NCBI GenBank assembly: GCA_020637775.1
Contig: JACKJV010000008.1
Coordinates: forward strand, 148,294-212,293
Length of the DNA: 64,000 bases
Source of the DNA: Brucellaceae bacterium
GTDB lineage: Bacteria > Pseudomonadota > Alphaproteobacteria > Rhizobiales > Rhizobiaceae
Direction: 5' to 3'
In this document: in pieces, positions 21,534 through 34,692 of the stretch
Numbering within the stretch: the first letter of the stretch is position 1
Layout: each line of letters begins with the position of its first letter
The notes under the pieces: generated by a model
The model's input: the letters and a program-made list of their open reading frames with translations, nothing else
What the model was told of the DNA's origin: nothing
The model's database searches: none
Translations under genes and position numbers: made by a program

Positions 21534-21580
21534 GTTTACCCCCGCATGCAATGGTTGCGTCTCACCGGGCGGGGGTAGAC
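21534..21580 (+). promoter_or_regulatory. Inverted repeat covering the kinase ribosome-binding site
   Basis: GTTTACCCCCGC (21534-21545) pairs with GCGGGGGTAGAC (21569-21580) over 12 bp with a single G-U wobble, around a 23-base loop that itself holds GCAA-TGG-TTGC. The right arm contains the only Shine-Dalgarno-like sequence of the TTG start at 21582, so folding would hide it. Confidence 0.45.
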
Positions 21581-21581
21581 C

Positions 21582-23856
21582 TTGGAGAATTTGCACTGGC
21601 GCGACCGCATCCTGACGGTTGGACATCCGCAAAGTGATTTGCTGACGGACGCGCAGTTCCGGCTCCTGCGCGCTGCTGTCGTCCCGCTGTTTTCCGGCAT
21701 CCTGGTTCTCGCGGCCATACAGGCCCTGCTGGCTTCGGCCTATGCGCCAGCCTGGGTGGCGCTCACCCCGCTCGTTTCGCTGGTTCTCTTCACCGCCATG
21801 CGCGGGGCGGTCTGGTGGCGGACGCGAAAACGGCAGACCAGCGCGCCGGAAAGCCGGAACATCCTCTGGCAGACGGTGGTGCATGCGTTCGCCGCCGGCC
21901 TTGTCTTTCCCGCCGCGATCATGATCCCGCCGCTTATCGCCGCCGGCGAGACCGAAGCAACACAGGCCGCGCCATTTCACGCTGCTGACCATCGCCCTTT
22001 GCGGCTATTGCCTGCAGGCTCTTCCCGCTGCCGCGCTGGCGGTCTTTCTGGTTCGCTGCCCGGCATGCTGCTCCTGCCGGTCTTCTTTCCAGGTGTGAAC
22101 AACATCGCCCTGGCCATCGGTTACATCGTCACGGCATGCTGGCACTGGAATCGCTCTACAAGAATTTCGCTGCGCTGGTGGAGGGGCGTTGATGCGCGCG
22201 CGCGGATGGAATCGCTGCAGGCAGGCGGCGGCCCGCGGCCAAGCGCCAAGGGCGAGTTCGTGGCCAACATGAGCCATGAAATTCGCACCCCGCTCAATGG
22301 TGTGCTTGGCATGGCCGACTGCTTCTGGCCCGCACCGGCCAGGATCCCCGGCAGGCCACCTATACCAACGTCATCATCAAGTCCGGCAACGCCCTGCTCG
22401 CAACAGTCAATGACATGCTCGACTTCGCCAGGATCGAAGCCGGGCAGCTCATGCTCGACCCGCAGCCCTTCTGTCTTTCAGGCTGTCGAGGATGTCGCGC
22501 AAGCTCACGCAAAGGGAGGCCGCGGCAAAGGGCGTCGAGATCATCGACCGTTTCGATTCCTCCATGCCGCGATACTTTGTCGGGGATGCCGGCCGCGTCC
22601 GGCAAATCCTGTCCTGCCTGGTTTCGAATGCCGTCAAGTTCACCGGGCGCGGGCACGTCCTGATCGATGTTTCGGGCAAGGTGGAACGCGGGGCTGCCAG
22701 GATCAGCATCCGCGTGGAAGACACCGGCCCTGGCATCGAGGCGGAGCGGCTGGCTGGCATTTTCGACCGCTTCACCGAGGATGGCGGTGCCCGCAAACGG
22801 CACGAGGGTGCCGGATTGGGGCTGGCGATCGCGCTGCGTCTGGTCCACATGATGGGCGGTGAGATCGGCGTCGAGAGCCAGCCGGGAGAGGGTTCAAGCT
22901 TCTGGGTCCATCTGCCGCTCGACGTCCATGAAGTGCTTGAAGCGCCCGTCCACCTGCCGCCGGGGATACAGGGCGCGCGGATCCTCATCGTCGATGACAA
23001 CCCCGTCAACCGCTCCATCCTGACCGAGCAGATGCAGGGCTGGGAATTCGAGGCCGCGGCCGTGGAAAGCGGCGCGCTCGGGCTCGCCTTCTTCGAGCGG
23101 TCCCGGGCCCTGGGAGCGCGGGTCGACTGCGTGATCATGGACTGTCACATGCCGGGCCTGAACGGACCCGACACGGCCCGCAGGATGCGCGCGACCGCCG
23201 CCGGCGCCGATCTGCCCGTCGTCTTCCTGTCGTCTGTCGACCCGGACGATCTCGACATGGCCGGCTTCGATCCCGCCATCACGAAGCGGCTGACGAAACC
23301 CGCGCGATCCGCCGCTCTGCGTGAGGCGGTTGTATCGGCCATTTCACGGGGCCACGAGACCGGAGGAAGGAAAGGTCCCGCAGGGGATACGCTGACCGAA
23401 CTGGACACGATGGGCGAGCCGGCCGCGCAACAGGTCCGCCCGGCCCGCGCCACGCTCGACATCCTGCTCGTCCAGGACAACGAGTTCCAGCAGGCAGCCT
23501 GCCGCCAGGCGCTCGACGCGCTCGGCCTCGATTACCGGATCGCTTCATCGGGCGAACAGGCCATTGCCATCGCCCGCGAACAGCACCCGCGGCTGACACT
23601 CGTCGACAGCGTCCTTCCCGATATCGAGTGGAGCGACGTGGCCATGGCGGTGCGCCGCAACGGATTGCTTCCCGATGGCTCGCCGCCGCTGGTCTTCGTG
23701 CTGGTCTCGCGGGACGGCCCCGGCGCCATGCACGGCGCCTTGCCCGGATTGCTCGATGGCCGCCTTGAAAAGCCGGTCTCGCCGGCCAAGCTGACCAGCC
23801 TGACAGGCACCTGGCTTTCGGCCGCAAAGCAGGACCAGGCACGAAAGCGCGCCTGA
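21582..23856 (+). pseudogene. Hybrid sensor histidine kinase, 5' half frameshifted
   Basis: Two N-terminal membrane helices (about 21640-21800) are followed by a dimerisation domain with the phospho-accepting His at codon 22275 (ANMSHEIRTPLNG), a HATPase domain (N box VSNAVKFTG, G boxes VEDTGPGIE and GAGLGLAI), and two receiver domains. The first receiver has its Asp at codon 23140 (VIMDCHMPGLNG). The second is partly degenerate (VQDNE for the acidic pair). From about 22515 to the stop the frame is clean. Upstream I see frame changes near 21970, 22045, 22130, 22190, 22322, 22475 and 22513. The start is a TTG with an in-frame stop two codons before it. Signal and partner are unknown. Confidence 0.85.
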
Positions 23857-23880
23857 CTTGTCGGCGGAAGACGGCGGCGG

Positions 23881-24444
23881 TCAGGGTCCGGCGCGTTTGA
23901 GATCCTGCGCCACGGCAAGCCGCATGAATTCCGCAAGTTCCCGCGCGGCCCTGTCGGCTGCATCCTTTTCGCCGCGCCATGCACTGTAGAACTGGCGTGG
24001 ACGGTCATAGGAGGCCATCGCCGATCGCGTGCCCGTGGCGACCTTCTCGCCCGTCTGCATATCGGTGAGGACATAGTCGGCGCGCAGTTCGACGGTTCCC
24101 GCCGTGGGATCGAGGTCGTTGCTGCCGTCCGAAAGCTGGACATCCAGCACCCTCAGGTCGCGCTTGGTCAGATCGAATCCGAGCCGGTAGCGCGCATCGG
24201 CGGGCTGGCCTGCCCCGCCGTTGAACATGAAGATCAGGTGGTTGCGTACCTGCTGGGCTTCCCGCGTATCCACCGGTGCGACCGAAACCGATGTCAGCCG
24301 CGCCGCGCCTGGCTCCACCGAGGCGGTTTCGAGCCTTGCCGAGGAACCGTAAAGCGGCTCCACCGTGCAGCCGGCCAGCCCGGCCACGCACATGACGGCG
24401 ACTATGCGGGCCGCCCCCCGGCCCATGCGATCAGACGACGACAT
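23881..24444 (-). CDS. lptE: LPS-assembly lipoprotein LptE
   Basis: LptE is the outer-membrane lipoprotein that plugs LptD and helps insert lipopolysaccharide. The 187-residue product has a lipobox LAGC (Cys26) after a short signal sequence, followed by the family segment TVEPLYG and a beta-rich domain. ATG 24444 is supported by AAAGGATCGTCA before it and overlaps the leuS end by 14 bases. The order leuS-lptE is standard in Rhizobiales; the usual next gene holA is absent, since a convergent kinase gene follows. Confidence 0.88.
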   Translation of the reverse strand: MSSSDRMGRGAARIVAVMCVAGLAGCTVEPLYGSSARLETASVEPGAARLTSVSVAPVDTREAQQVRNHLIFMFNGGAGQPADARYRLGFDLTKRDLRVLDVQLSDGSNDLDPTAGTVELRADYVLTDMQTGEKVATGTRSAMASYDRPRQFYSAWRGEKDAADRAARELAEFMRLAVAQDLKRAGP

Positions 24445-27037
24445 TGACGATCCTTTGCGGCACCACGATCACCTTGCGCGGCGGCTTGCCCTCCAGCGCC
24501 TTCTGGACGAAGTCCAGCGCCAGCACCGCCGCTTCGACGGCAGCTTTGTCCGCGTCGCGGGCGATTGTCAAATCGCCGCGCTTCTTGCCGTTGATCTGGA
24601 CCGGGTAGGCGATTTCGTTTTCGGTCACCAGCGCCGGATCGAAATCCGGCCAGGCCTGTTCGGCAACCAGGCCTTCGCCGCCGATCGCCGCCCAGCATTC
24701 CTCAGCCAGGTGCGGCATCATCGGCGCCAGCATCACCACCAGCTTTTCAACCGCATCGCGTGCGGCGGCCTTGCCGGCCGCATCGCCCTTGCCGGCGGCA
24801 ATCTCGCCGAGCGGCTGGGCAATCGCGTTCACCATTTCGTAAAGCCGTGCCACGGCCTTGTTGAAATTGAGCTTCTCGATGTCTTCGCTCACCGCCTTGA
24901 CGGTCTTGTGTGCTGCCTTGGACACCGGATTGTCGCCGGAAGCGGGCGCCACGCCTGCAAGCGAGCCGGCGGTCTCCGACACCAGGCGCCAGACGCGCTG
25001 CACGAAGCGGTGCGCGCCTTCCACCCCGGCTTCGGTCCAGATCACGTCACGGTCCGGCGGCGAATCCGAAAGCATGAAGAAGCGCGCCGTATCCGCGCCA
25101 TAGGACGCGATGATGTCATCGGGGTCGACCACGTTCTTCTTCGACTTCGACATCTTTTCGATCGCGCCGATGGCGATCTCCGCGCCGTCGTCGATCAGGA
25201 ACGCCTTGCGCTGGCCGTCCACCTCCTCGATGCGCACACGGGCCGGCTCCACCCAGCCTTCCGGCCCCTTGTAGGTCTCGTGCACCACCATGCCCTGGGT
25301 GAACAGGCCCTTGAACGGCTCGTCGATGTCCAGGTGGCCGGTCGCGCGCATGGCGCGGGTGAAGAAGCGCGAATAGAGCAGGTGCAGGATCGCGTGTTCG
25401 ATTCCGCCGATATACTGGTCCACCGGCAGCCAACCATTGGCCGCGGCCGGATCGGTCGGATCGTTTTCCCATGGCGCGGTGAAGCGGGCGAAATACCAGG
25501 ACGAATCGACGAACGTGTCCATGGTGTCGGTCTCGCGCCGGGCGTCGGCGCCGCATTTCGGGCAGGAGACGTGACGCCAGGTCGCATGCCGGTCCAGCGG
25601 GTTGCCGGGCCGGTCGAATTCCACATCGTCGGGCAGCTTGACCGGCAGATCCTTCTTGGGCACCGGCACGGTGCCGCAGCTTTCGCAATGAATGACCGGG
25701 ATCGGGCATCCCCAGTAGCGCTGCCGTGAGATGCCCCAGTCGCGCAGACGGAACTGCACCTTGCGCTCACCTTGCGGGCGCCCGCCCAGCATGGTGTTTT
25801 CCAGTCGGGACGCCACGGCCTCGAAGGCCTCGTCCGGTGTCATCCCGTCCAGGAAGCGCGAGTTGATCATCACCCCGTCGCCGACATAGGCCTCCTCGGT
25901 GATCTGGAAGGAAGCGGCATCGCCATCCTTCGGCATCACCACGGGAACCACCGGCAGGCCGTACTTGTTGGCGAAGTCGAGGTCGCGCTGGTCGCCCGAC
26001 GGACAACCGAAGATCGCGCCCGTGCCGTAGTCCATCAGCACGAAATTGGCCACGTAGACCGGCAGCGTCCAGTTTTCGTCAAAGGGGTGGACAACGCGGA
26101 TGCCCGTATCGAAGCCCTTCTTCTCCGCCGTCTCCAGCGCCGCCAGTGATGTGCCCATGCGCCGGCACTCGTCGCAGAAGTCAGCCAGCGCCGGATTGCC
26201 TTCTGCCGCCTTGCGCGCCAGCGGGTGATCGGCGGAAATCGCCATGAAGGAGGCGCCGAACAGCGTGTCGGGCCGCGTCGTGTAGACGTCAAGATCGTCG
26301 AAGCCTTCCGGCGCGGTTTGCGGCACCATGGCCCAGCGCACCTGAAGCCCTTCCGACCGGCCGATCCAGTTCTTCTGCATCACCCGGACCTTTTCCGGCC
26401 ACTGGTCGAGGTCGTCCAGAGCGTCCAGCAGGTCCTGCGAATAATCGGTGATACGGAACACCCATTGTGCCAGTTCGCGCTGCTCCACCAGCGCGCCGGA
26501 GCGCCAGCCGCGCCCGTCGATCACCTGTTCGTTGGCCAGCACCGTCATGTCCACCGGGTCCCAGTTGACCTTGGAGACACGCCGCCCGACCAGGCCCTTG
26601 TCCAGGAAGTCGAGAAACAGCATCTGCTGACGGTGGTAATAATCCACATCGCAGGTGGCGAACTCGCGCGACCAGTCCAGCGACAGGCCCATGGATTTCA
26701 GTTGCCCGCGCATCGTGTCGATATTGGCATAGGTCCATTGTGCCGGATGCGTCTTGTTGGCCATGGCTGCGTTTTCCGCCGGCATGCCGAAGGCGTCCCA
26801 TCCCATCGGATGCAGCACGTTGAAGCCCTTGGCGCGCTTGTAGCGGGCCACCACGTCGCCCATCGTGTAGTTGCGCACATGGCCCATGTGGATGCGCCCG
26901 GACGGATAGGGGAACATCTCCAGCACATAGTATTTCGGCTTCGGATCGTCGTTCTTCGTCTCGAAGAGCTTCTTCTCCGCCCAGGCCTGCTGCCATTTGG
27001 GTTCCGCGGCACGCGGGTTGTAGCGTTCGGTTGCCAT
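24431..27037 (-). CDS. leuS: Leucyl-tRNA synthetase
   Basis: LeuS charges tRNA-Leu. The 868-residue class I synthetase has the HIGH-type motif HMGH at residues 50-53, the CP1 editing domain, and KMSKS at 628-632, followed by the anticodon-binding and C-terminal domains. [16 protein letters not shown] is the canonical start, so ATG 27037 is chosen; an upstream extension to 27106 would add 23 residues unlike the family. It is followed by lptE (14-base overlap) and is divergent from the YggS gene. Confidence 0.98.
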   Translation of the reverse strand: MATERYNPRAAEPKWQQAWAEKKLFETKNDDPKPKYYVLEMFPYPSGRIHMGHVRNYTMGDVVARYKRAKGFNVLHPMGWDAFGMPAENAAMANKTHPAQWTYANIDTMRGQLKSMGLSLDWSREFATCDVDYYHRQQMLFLDFLDKGLVGRRVSKVNWDPVDMTVLANEQVIDGRGWRSGALVEQRELAQWVFRITDYSQDLLDALDDLDQWPEKVRVMQKNWIGRSEGLQVRWAMVPQTAPEGFDDLDVYTTRPDTLFGASFMAISADHPLARKAAEGNPALADFCDECRRMGTSLAALETAEKKGFDTGIRVVHPFDENWTLPVYVANFVLMDYGTGAIFGCPSGDQRDLDFANKYGLPVVPVVMPKDGDAASFQITEEAYVGDGVMINSRFLDGMTPDEAFEAVASRLENTMLGGRPQGERKVQFRLRDWGISRQRYWGCPIPVIHCESCGTVPVPKKDLPVKLPDDVEFDRPGNPLDRHATWRHVSCPKCGADARRETDTMDTFVDSSWYFARFTAPWENDPTDPAAANGWLPVDQYIGGIEHAILHLLYSRFFTRAMRATGHLDIDEPFKGLFTQGMVVHETYKGPEGWVEPARVRIEEVDGQRKAFLIDDGAEIAIGAIEKMSKSKKNVVDPDDIIASYGADTARFFMLSDSPPDRDVIWTEAGVEGAHRFVQRVWRLVSETAGSLAGVAPASGDNPVSKAAHKTVKAVSEDIEKLNFNKAVARLYEMVNAIAQPLGEIAAGKGDAAGKAAARDAVEKLVVMLAPMMPHLAEECWAAIGGEGLVAEQAWPDFDPALVTENEIAYPVQINGKKRGDLTIARDADKAAVEAAVLALDFVQKALEGKPPRKVIVVPQRIVNVVV

Positions 27038-27169
27038 GTCCGGGTTTTCGCTTGATAACGTGGCTCGAAGGGATTGTGGGCGGACCTTCACCATGCTTTG
27101 GCGCAACCGTCAACCTGTGATGGCCGGAGTTCCGCCCCGGACGCATGAAAGAAAGGCAAGAGAGGCGCA

Positions 27170-27844
27170 ATGAACACAAGCGCGGCACAGTTGCAGACGG
27201 TGCGCGACAGGATCGCGAAGGCAGCCAGGCAAGCCGGACGCGAGCCCGGCGATGTCGCCCTTGTCGCCGTCTCAAAGACCTTCGGTGCAGAGGACATCCG
27301 CCCGGTGCTCGACGCCGGCCAGCGCATCTTCGGTGAGAACCGGGTGCAGGAGGCGCAGGCCAAATGGCCGGACCTGCGCGCCGCTTTCCCGGACGTCGAA
27401 CTGCACCTGATCGGCCCGCTTCAGTCCAACAAGGCGAAGGACGCCGTCGCCCTGTTCGACGTCATCGAATCCGTCGACCGCGAGAAGATCGCCGCCGAGC
27501 TTGCCAGGGAAATGCGCCGGCAGGACCGCCATCCCGCGCTCTATGTACAGGTCAATACCGGCCTCGAGCCGCAAAAGGCGGGAATCGATCCGCGCGAGAC
27601 CGCCGCCTTCATCACCCGTTGCCGCGACATCCACGGGCTCGAAATCGAGGGGCTGATGTGCATTCCGCCGGCGGACGAGAATCCCGGTCCCCATTTCGCC
27701 TTGCTGGAAAAGCTGGCACGCGAGGCTGGCGTGCGCAATGTTTCCATGGGCATGTCCGGCGACTACGAGACGGCAGTCGCATTCGGCGCCACCCATGTGC
27801 GCGTCGGCTCGGCGATTTTCGGCAGCCGCGCCCGTCCGGCCTGA
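27170..27844 (+). CDS. PLP homeostasis protein, YggS/PROSC family
   Basis: This family binds pyridoxal 5'-phosphate and keeps its free level balanced without catalysing a known reaction. The 224-residue single-domain TIM barrel has the PLP lysine Lys36 (VAVSKTF), GENRVQEAQAK, HLIGPLQSNKAK and the phosphate-binding SMGMSGDYETAV...VRVGSAIFG. Length matches the family. It is divergent from leuS; a pyridoxal kinase gene also occurs in this window at 59231. Confidence 0.95.
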   Translation: MNTSAAQLQTVRDRIAKAARQAGREPGDVALVAVSKTFGAEDIRPVLDAGQRIFGENRVQEAQAKWPDLRAAFPDVELHLIGPLQSNKAKDAVALFDVIESVDREKIAAELAREMRRQDRHPALYVQVNTGLEPQKAGIDPRETAAFITRCRDIHGLEIEGLMCIPPADENPGPHFALLEKLAREAGVRNVSMGMSGDYETAVAFGATHVRVGSAIFGSRARPA

Positions 27845-28039
27845 CCTTCGCCCGCGCCGGACGGCTTTCCTGCCCGGCGCCTCATGCGAAAGACGCATGC
27901 CAAAGGTGGCAAGGGCGGATCGAACGTCTAATTTCAGGCGGGGAACGCCGATGCTAAGAGAGGCCCGACTTCACCGCTGGACTTGTTTGCCGGGGGAACG
28001 GGCAAGCGTGATCCGGGCTCAGAACATGGAGGAAACCTC

Positions 28040-29995
<1,956 letters not shown>

Positions 29996-30025
29996 GGCGC
30001 CCGTCAGGCCACGTCACGACATGCC

Positions 30026-30060
30026 AACGGCCGGGGATGCTCCCCGGCCGTTTCGTTTTT
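30026..30060 (+). terminator. Intrinsic terminator of acs
   Basis: The stem CGGCCGGGGA / TCCCCGGCCG (10 bp, loop TGC), flanked by an extra AA-TT pairing, is followed by TTTCGTTTTT. Confidence 0.9.
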
Positions 30061-30237
30061 AACATACTGAAATATTGGATTTCTTCCGGACCGGACGATG
30101 GCGCGGTATGCGCCGGGCATGAGTCCTTCGGCTATAAACCCAATGTCGGGCTTTCGTCATTCCGGGAAGCGGTTAATGAAATGCCGAAGCCATGTCTCAT
30201 GGGGGGACTGGCTGTTCCAATGACCTGGGAGGGTTTG

Positions 30238-30501
30238 ATGGACAACAAGGAACAGCGCGCAGCCGACTATTGGCGCGCAAACGTCCGGCTGATGATCGGA
30301 TCACTCGTCATCTGGGCGCTCGTCTCGTTCGGGTTCGGCATCCTGCTGCGCCCGATGCTCGCCGGTATTCAGGTCGGCGGAACGGATCTCGGCTTCTGGT
30401 TCGCCCAGCAGGGATCGATCCTGGTCTTCATCGTGCTGATCTTCTTCTACGCGTTTCGCATGAACGCGCTCGATCGTCAGTATGACTTCGACGAGGAATA
30501 A
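30238..30501 (+). CDS. DUF4212 small subunit of a sodium:solute symporter
   Basis: The 87-residue product has the DUF4212 layout: NKEQRAADYWRANVRLM at the N-terminus, then two membrane helices (about residues 21-43 and 56-76) and a short charged tail. Members are encoded directly before a sodium:solute symporter and are taken to be its accessory subunit. GGGAGG lies 6 bases before ATG 30238; longer in-frame readings start in noncoding DNA. The symporter follows after 12 bases. Confidence 0.92.
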   Translation: MDNKEQRAADYWRANVRLMIGSLVIWALVSFGFGILLRPMLAGIQVGGTDLGFWFAQQGSILVFIVLIFFYAFRMNALDRQYDFDEE

Positions 30502-30513
30502 GGGGGATCGATC

Positions 30514-32289
<1,776 letters not shown>

Positions 32290-32298
32290 CAAGGCGCT

Positions 32299-32319
32299 CA
32301 GGGCGGTCAGTCCGCCCTG
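32299..32319 (+). terminator. First hairpin after the symporter
   Basis: CAGGGCGG pairs perfectly with CCGCCCTG around a 5-base loop, 9 bases after the symporter stop. No T tract follows; it probably works with the stronger hairpin at 32337. Confidence 0.4.
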
Positions 32320-32336
32320 CGTCATCGCAGACAAGG

Positions 32337-32368
32337 AACGCCCCGTGGCCCTGGCCGCGGGGCGTTTT
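32337..32368 (+). terminator. Intrinsic terminator of the symporter operon
   Basis: AACGCCCCG pairs perfectly with CGGGGCGTT, with an inner GGCC/GGCC pairing, and TTTT follows. Confidence 0.75.
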
Positions 32369-32475
32369 CGTGCGGCGAGCCGGTCGCGCGGCCCCGTCGC
32401 GCCACCGGCCTTGACAATCGCCGCCCATGACCACACCTTCTAGACATGTTCAACGAAATGAAAGGAGGTGATCCG

Positions 32476-32541
32476 ATGTCGAGTGATTTCCTGAAGGACG
32501 TGAGTGCAAGCGGATCGTCGCTCCTTCGGAGCAGCCTCTGA
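32476..32541 (+). CDS. 21-codon ORF behind a perfect anti-SD complement
   Basis: A 21-residue ORF begins MSSDFLKDVS, ends SSLLRSSL and has eight Ser and four Leu. Its ATG is one base after GAAAGGAGGTGATCC (32460-32474), the exact complement of the alphaproteobacterial 16S rRNA 3' end over 15 bases; AGGAGG itself sits 7 bases before the ATG. A perfect -35 box TTGACA (32411-32416) lies upstream, but I find no good -10 at 17-18 bases. Two exclusive hairpins span the end of the ORF: GCTCC/GGAGC (32520-32532) and CCTTC/GAAGG (32523-32544). The nearest co-directional gene is over 1.1 kb away, so it looks like its own unit, either a small peptide or a ribosome-binding RNA. I do not recognise it. Confidence 0.55.
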   Translation: MSSDFLKDVSASGSSLLRSSL

Positions 32542-32568
32542 AGGAAGCGTGCGTGACGCCATGAGGTA

Positions 32569-32586
32569 AACCGGCCTTCGCCGGTT
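32569..32586 (+). terminator. Hairpin ending the small-ORF unit
   Basis: AACCGGC and GCCGGTT form a perfect 7-bp stem with loop CTTC, 27 bases after the small ORF stop. The tail CGCTTCAG is not a T tract, so termination here is only likely. Confidence 0.4.
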
Positions 32587-32623
32587 CGCTTCAGACAGGC
32601 TCGCGCCCGTTCACGGAATTGCG

Positions 32624-32669
32624 GCGCCGCCCCCGCCGGTCACACCGACCGGAGCAACGGGGGCGGCGC
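32624..32669. repeat. Long GC-rich nested stem-loop
   Basis: GCGCCGCCCCCG (32624-32635) pairs perfectly with CGGGGGCGGCGC (32658-32669). Inside lies a second perfect hairpin CCGGTC-ACACC-GACCGG, with a one-sided 5-base bulge AGCAA. It sits 80 bases past the end of the leftward nuclease gene. The bases 32670-32748 hold nothing else I can support. Confidence 0.5.
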
Positions 32670-32748
32670 TTCGCATGTTTGGCCTCGCGGTCAAAAGGCC
32701 TCGTTTGCTTTGCATGGCCCGACCCGGAATGGCTGCGGTTCCTCTGCC

Positions 32749-33189
32749 TCAGGGGCACCAGTCCTGCCGCCGTCCTCCGCCATAGGGCCGCGCCAGCCCG
32801 GCCTCCAGAAGGAAAGCGGAAGCGCCGCGGCCGTCGGCCCGCGCCAGATCGGCCAGCACCCGACCATAATACTTCCCGCCGGAAATGTTCGTCAGCCGCA
32901 AATGCCCGTCCTGCAGGAATCCGGCCAGCGAATCCCGCGCCTTGCGCGCCGCCGCCTTTTCCGCGCCGCACCGCCCGCGCAGTTCCGGCGCGTCCACCCC
33001 GCGAATACGCACCGACACGGTAACCGAATGTCCCGGCCAGATTTGTGCGACCGCAAGCACCGAATCGCCATCGATCACCCGGATGACCTCCGCCTCGACA
33101 GGGCCGCGAATGGTGTCCTGCGCCGCAGCCGGCAGGGCGGAAAACAGGTGGCAGAACAGAAGAACCGGACAGGCGAGGCGAAGCAGCAT
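32749..33189 (-). CDS. Secreted thermonuclease-family protein
   Basis: This is a staphylococcal-nuclease-like (SNase) domain of about 115 residues behind a signal peptide (residues 1-23, ending PAAAQ). The catalytic pattern is intact: Arg in VRIRGVDAPEL, Glu of the same segment, and Arg in KYYGRVLADL. At 146 residues it is a minimal secreted nuclease, probably cutting DNA or RNA in the periplasm or outside. ATG 33189 is chosen because the signal peptide starts there; an upstream extension to 33282 has no support. No strong Shine-Dalgarno is seen. Confidence 0.85.
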   Translation of the reverse strand: MLLRLACPVLLFCHLFSALPAAAQDTIRGPVEAEVIRVIDGDSVLAVAQIWPGHSVTVSVRIRGVDAPELRGRCGAEKAAARKARDSLAGFLQDGHLRLTNISGGKYYGRVLADLARADGRGASAFLLEAGLARPYGGGRRQDWCP

Positions 33190-33290
33190 GAAAGAGACAT
33201 TATTCCTATTTCCCCCGCAAGGCAAGCCAAATAGGATTTTATTCCCGAGACCGGCGGTCACTCGCGCCGGCCGTTCCGCCACAGGGCGCC

Positions 33291-33548
33291 TCAGAAGTCG
33301 ATGGCCAGCCCCTTGATCTCCCAGTCGCCGTAACGCACGGGTTCCTTGCCGCCGCGGCCGCCGAGTTCCTTTGCCATCGCCTTTTCGGCGGCCTCATAGG
33401 CTTGGCGGCGTTCGGCGGCTTCTTTCAGGGCCCGTTGAGCGGCCGGAGGAAGGTCCTCCAACCGCCGGCGCGCCGTGTCCTGTGCCCGCGCAGCGGCGCC
33501 GTCAGCGTCCTGCGCCATGTCCTGCCTTGCATCTGTCATGTCACGCAT
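33291..33548 (-). CDS. DUF1674 / SDHAF4-like protein
   Basis: The C-terminal motif [20 protein letters not shown] is the DUF1674 signature, shared with the mitochondrial succinate-dehydrogenase assembly factor SDHAF4, which binds flavinylated SdhA. The N-terminal part is charged and low in complexity. Several ATG codons compete (33569, 33554, 33548, 33539); 33548 has the best-spaced GGA. It is divergent from htpX and distant from any sdh genes. Confidence 0.85.
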   Translation of the reverse strand: MRDMTDARQDMAQDADGAAARAQDTARRRLEDLPPAAQRALKEAAERRQAYEAAEKAMAKELGGRGGKEPVRYGDWEIKGLAIDF

Positions 33549-33663
33549 TGCCATTCCGTCCGGCGGCACGCCGCCTGCAATTGAAGTTGTGCTTCCCGCT
33601 CCCCATCATATAAGCCACATGAGACGGCGGATCGACCCCCCGCCTTTTTCGGAGAGCCGAACG

Positions 33664-34692
33664 ATGAACACGATGAAGACAGCCATGCTGCTGGCCGCGA
33701 TGACCGCGCTCTTCATGGGCATGGGTTTCCTGATCGGCGGCTCCACCGGCATGGTCATCGCCTTTGTCATCGCCGCCGGCATGAACCTTTTTTCCTACTG
33801 GAATGCCGACAGGATGGTGCTGTCCATGCACCATGCCCGCGAGGTGGACGAGACCAGCGCGCCGGAATTTCACGCCCTGGTGCGCGAACTGGCCGACAAT
33901 GCCGGCCTGCCCATGCCAAAGGTCTATGTCATCGACAACCCGCAGCCCAATGCCTTCGCCACCGGGCGCAACCCGGAAAACGCCGCCGTAGCCGCGACAA
34001 CCGGCCTGCTCAAGGCCCTTTCGCACGAGGAAGTGGCCGGCGTCATGGCCCATGAACTGGCCCATGTGGAACATCGCGACACGCTGATCATGACCGTCAC
34101 CGCCACCATTGCAGGCGCCATTTCCATGCTCGGAAATTTCGCCTTCTTCTTCGGCGGCAATCGCGACAACAACAATCCCCTCGGCTTTGTCGGCGTTCTC
34201 GCCGCCATGATCGTCGCCCCGCTGGCCGCCATGCTGGTGCAGATGGCCATCAGCCGCACACGCGAATATGCCGCCGACCGCCGCGGCGCTGAAATTTGCG
34301 GACGGCCGGACTGGCTTGCCAATGCGCTTGAAAAGATTGCCATGGGTGCGCGCACCATTCCCAACGGCGATGCCGAGCGCAACCCGGCCACGGCGCACAT
34401 GTTCATCATCAATCCGCTGTCCGGCCAGAACATGGACAATCTGTTCTCCACCCATCCCGACACCGCGAACCGGATTGCCGCGCTGATGGCGATGGCCGGA
34501 GACCCGTCATTCGCTCCGGCCGCGTCGGGCAGGGCCGCGGCGCCTGCGCGGCCGTCCTCCGGGCCCTGGGGCGAAGTGGCGCGCACGGATGCGCCTGACA
34601 GGACCGCCCCCCGCCGCTCGCCTGCGCGCGTGCCGTCGGTCAAGCGTCGCGTTGGCGCTGAAGGCCGCGACGATGAAGGGCCATGGTCTTGA
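33664..34692 (+). CDS. htpX: Zinc metalloprotease HtpX
   Basis: HtpX is an inner-membrane M48 protease that degrades misfolded membrane proteins together with FtsH. The 342-residue product has two N-terminal helices (about residues 5-45), the zinc motif HELAH at 130-134, two more helices (about 145-200), and the third ligand in [16 protein letters not shown] precedes ATG 33664. A Pro/Ala/Arg-rich tail beyond residue 285 extends past the core of E. coli HtpX. The stop lies 10 bases inside rsmB, so the two are coupled. Confidence 0.95.
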   Translation: MNTMKTAMLLAAMTALFMGMGFLIGGSTGMVIAFVIAAGMNLFSYWNADRMVLSMHHAREVDETSAPEFHALVRELADNAGLPMPKVYVIDNPQPNAFATGRNPENAAVAATTGLLKALSHEEVAGVMAHELAHVEHRDTLIMTVTATIAGAISMLGNFAFFFGGNRDNNNPLGFVGVLAAMIVAPLAAMLVQMAISRTREYAADRRGAEICGRPDWLANALEKIAMGARTIPNGDAERNPATAHMFIINPLSGQNMDNLFSTHPDTANRIAALMAMAGDPSFAPAASGRAAAPARPSSGPWGEVARTDAPDRTAPRRSPARVPSVKRRVGAEGRDDEGPWS

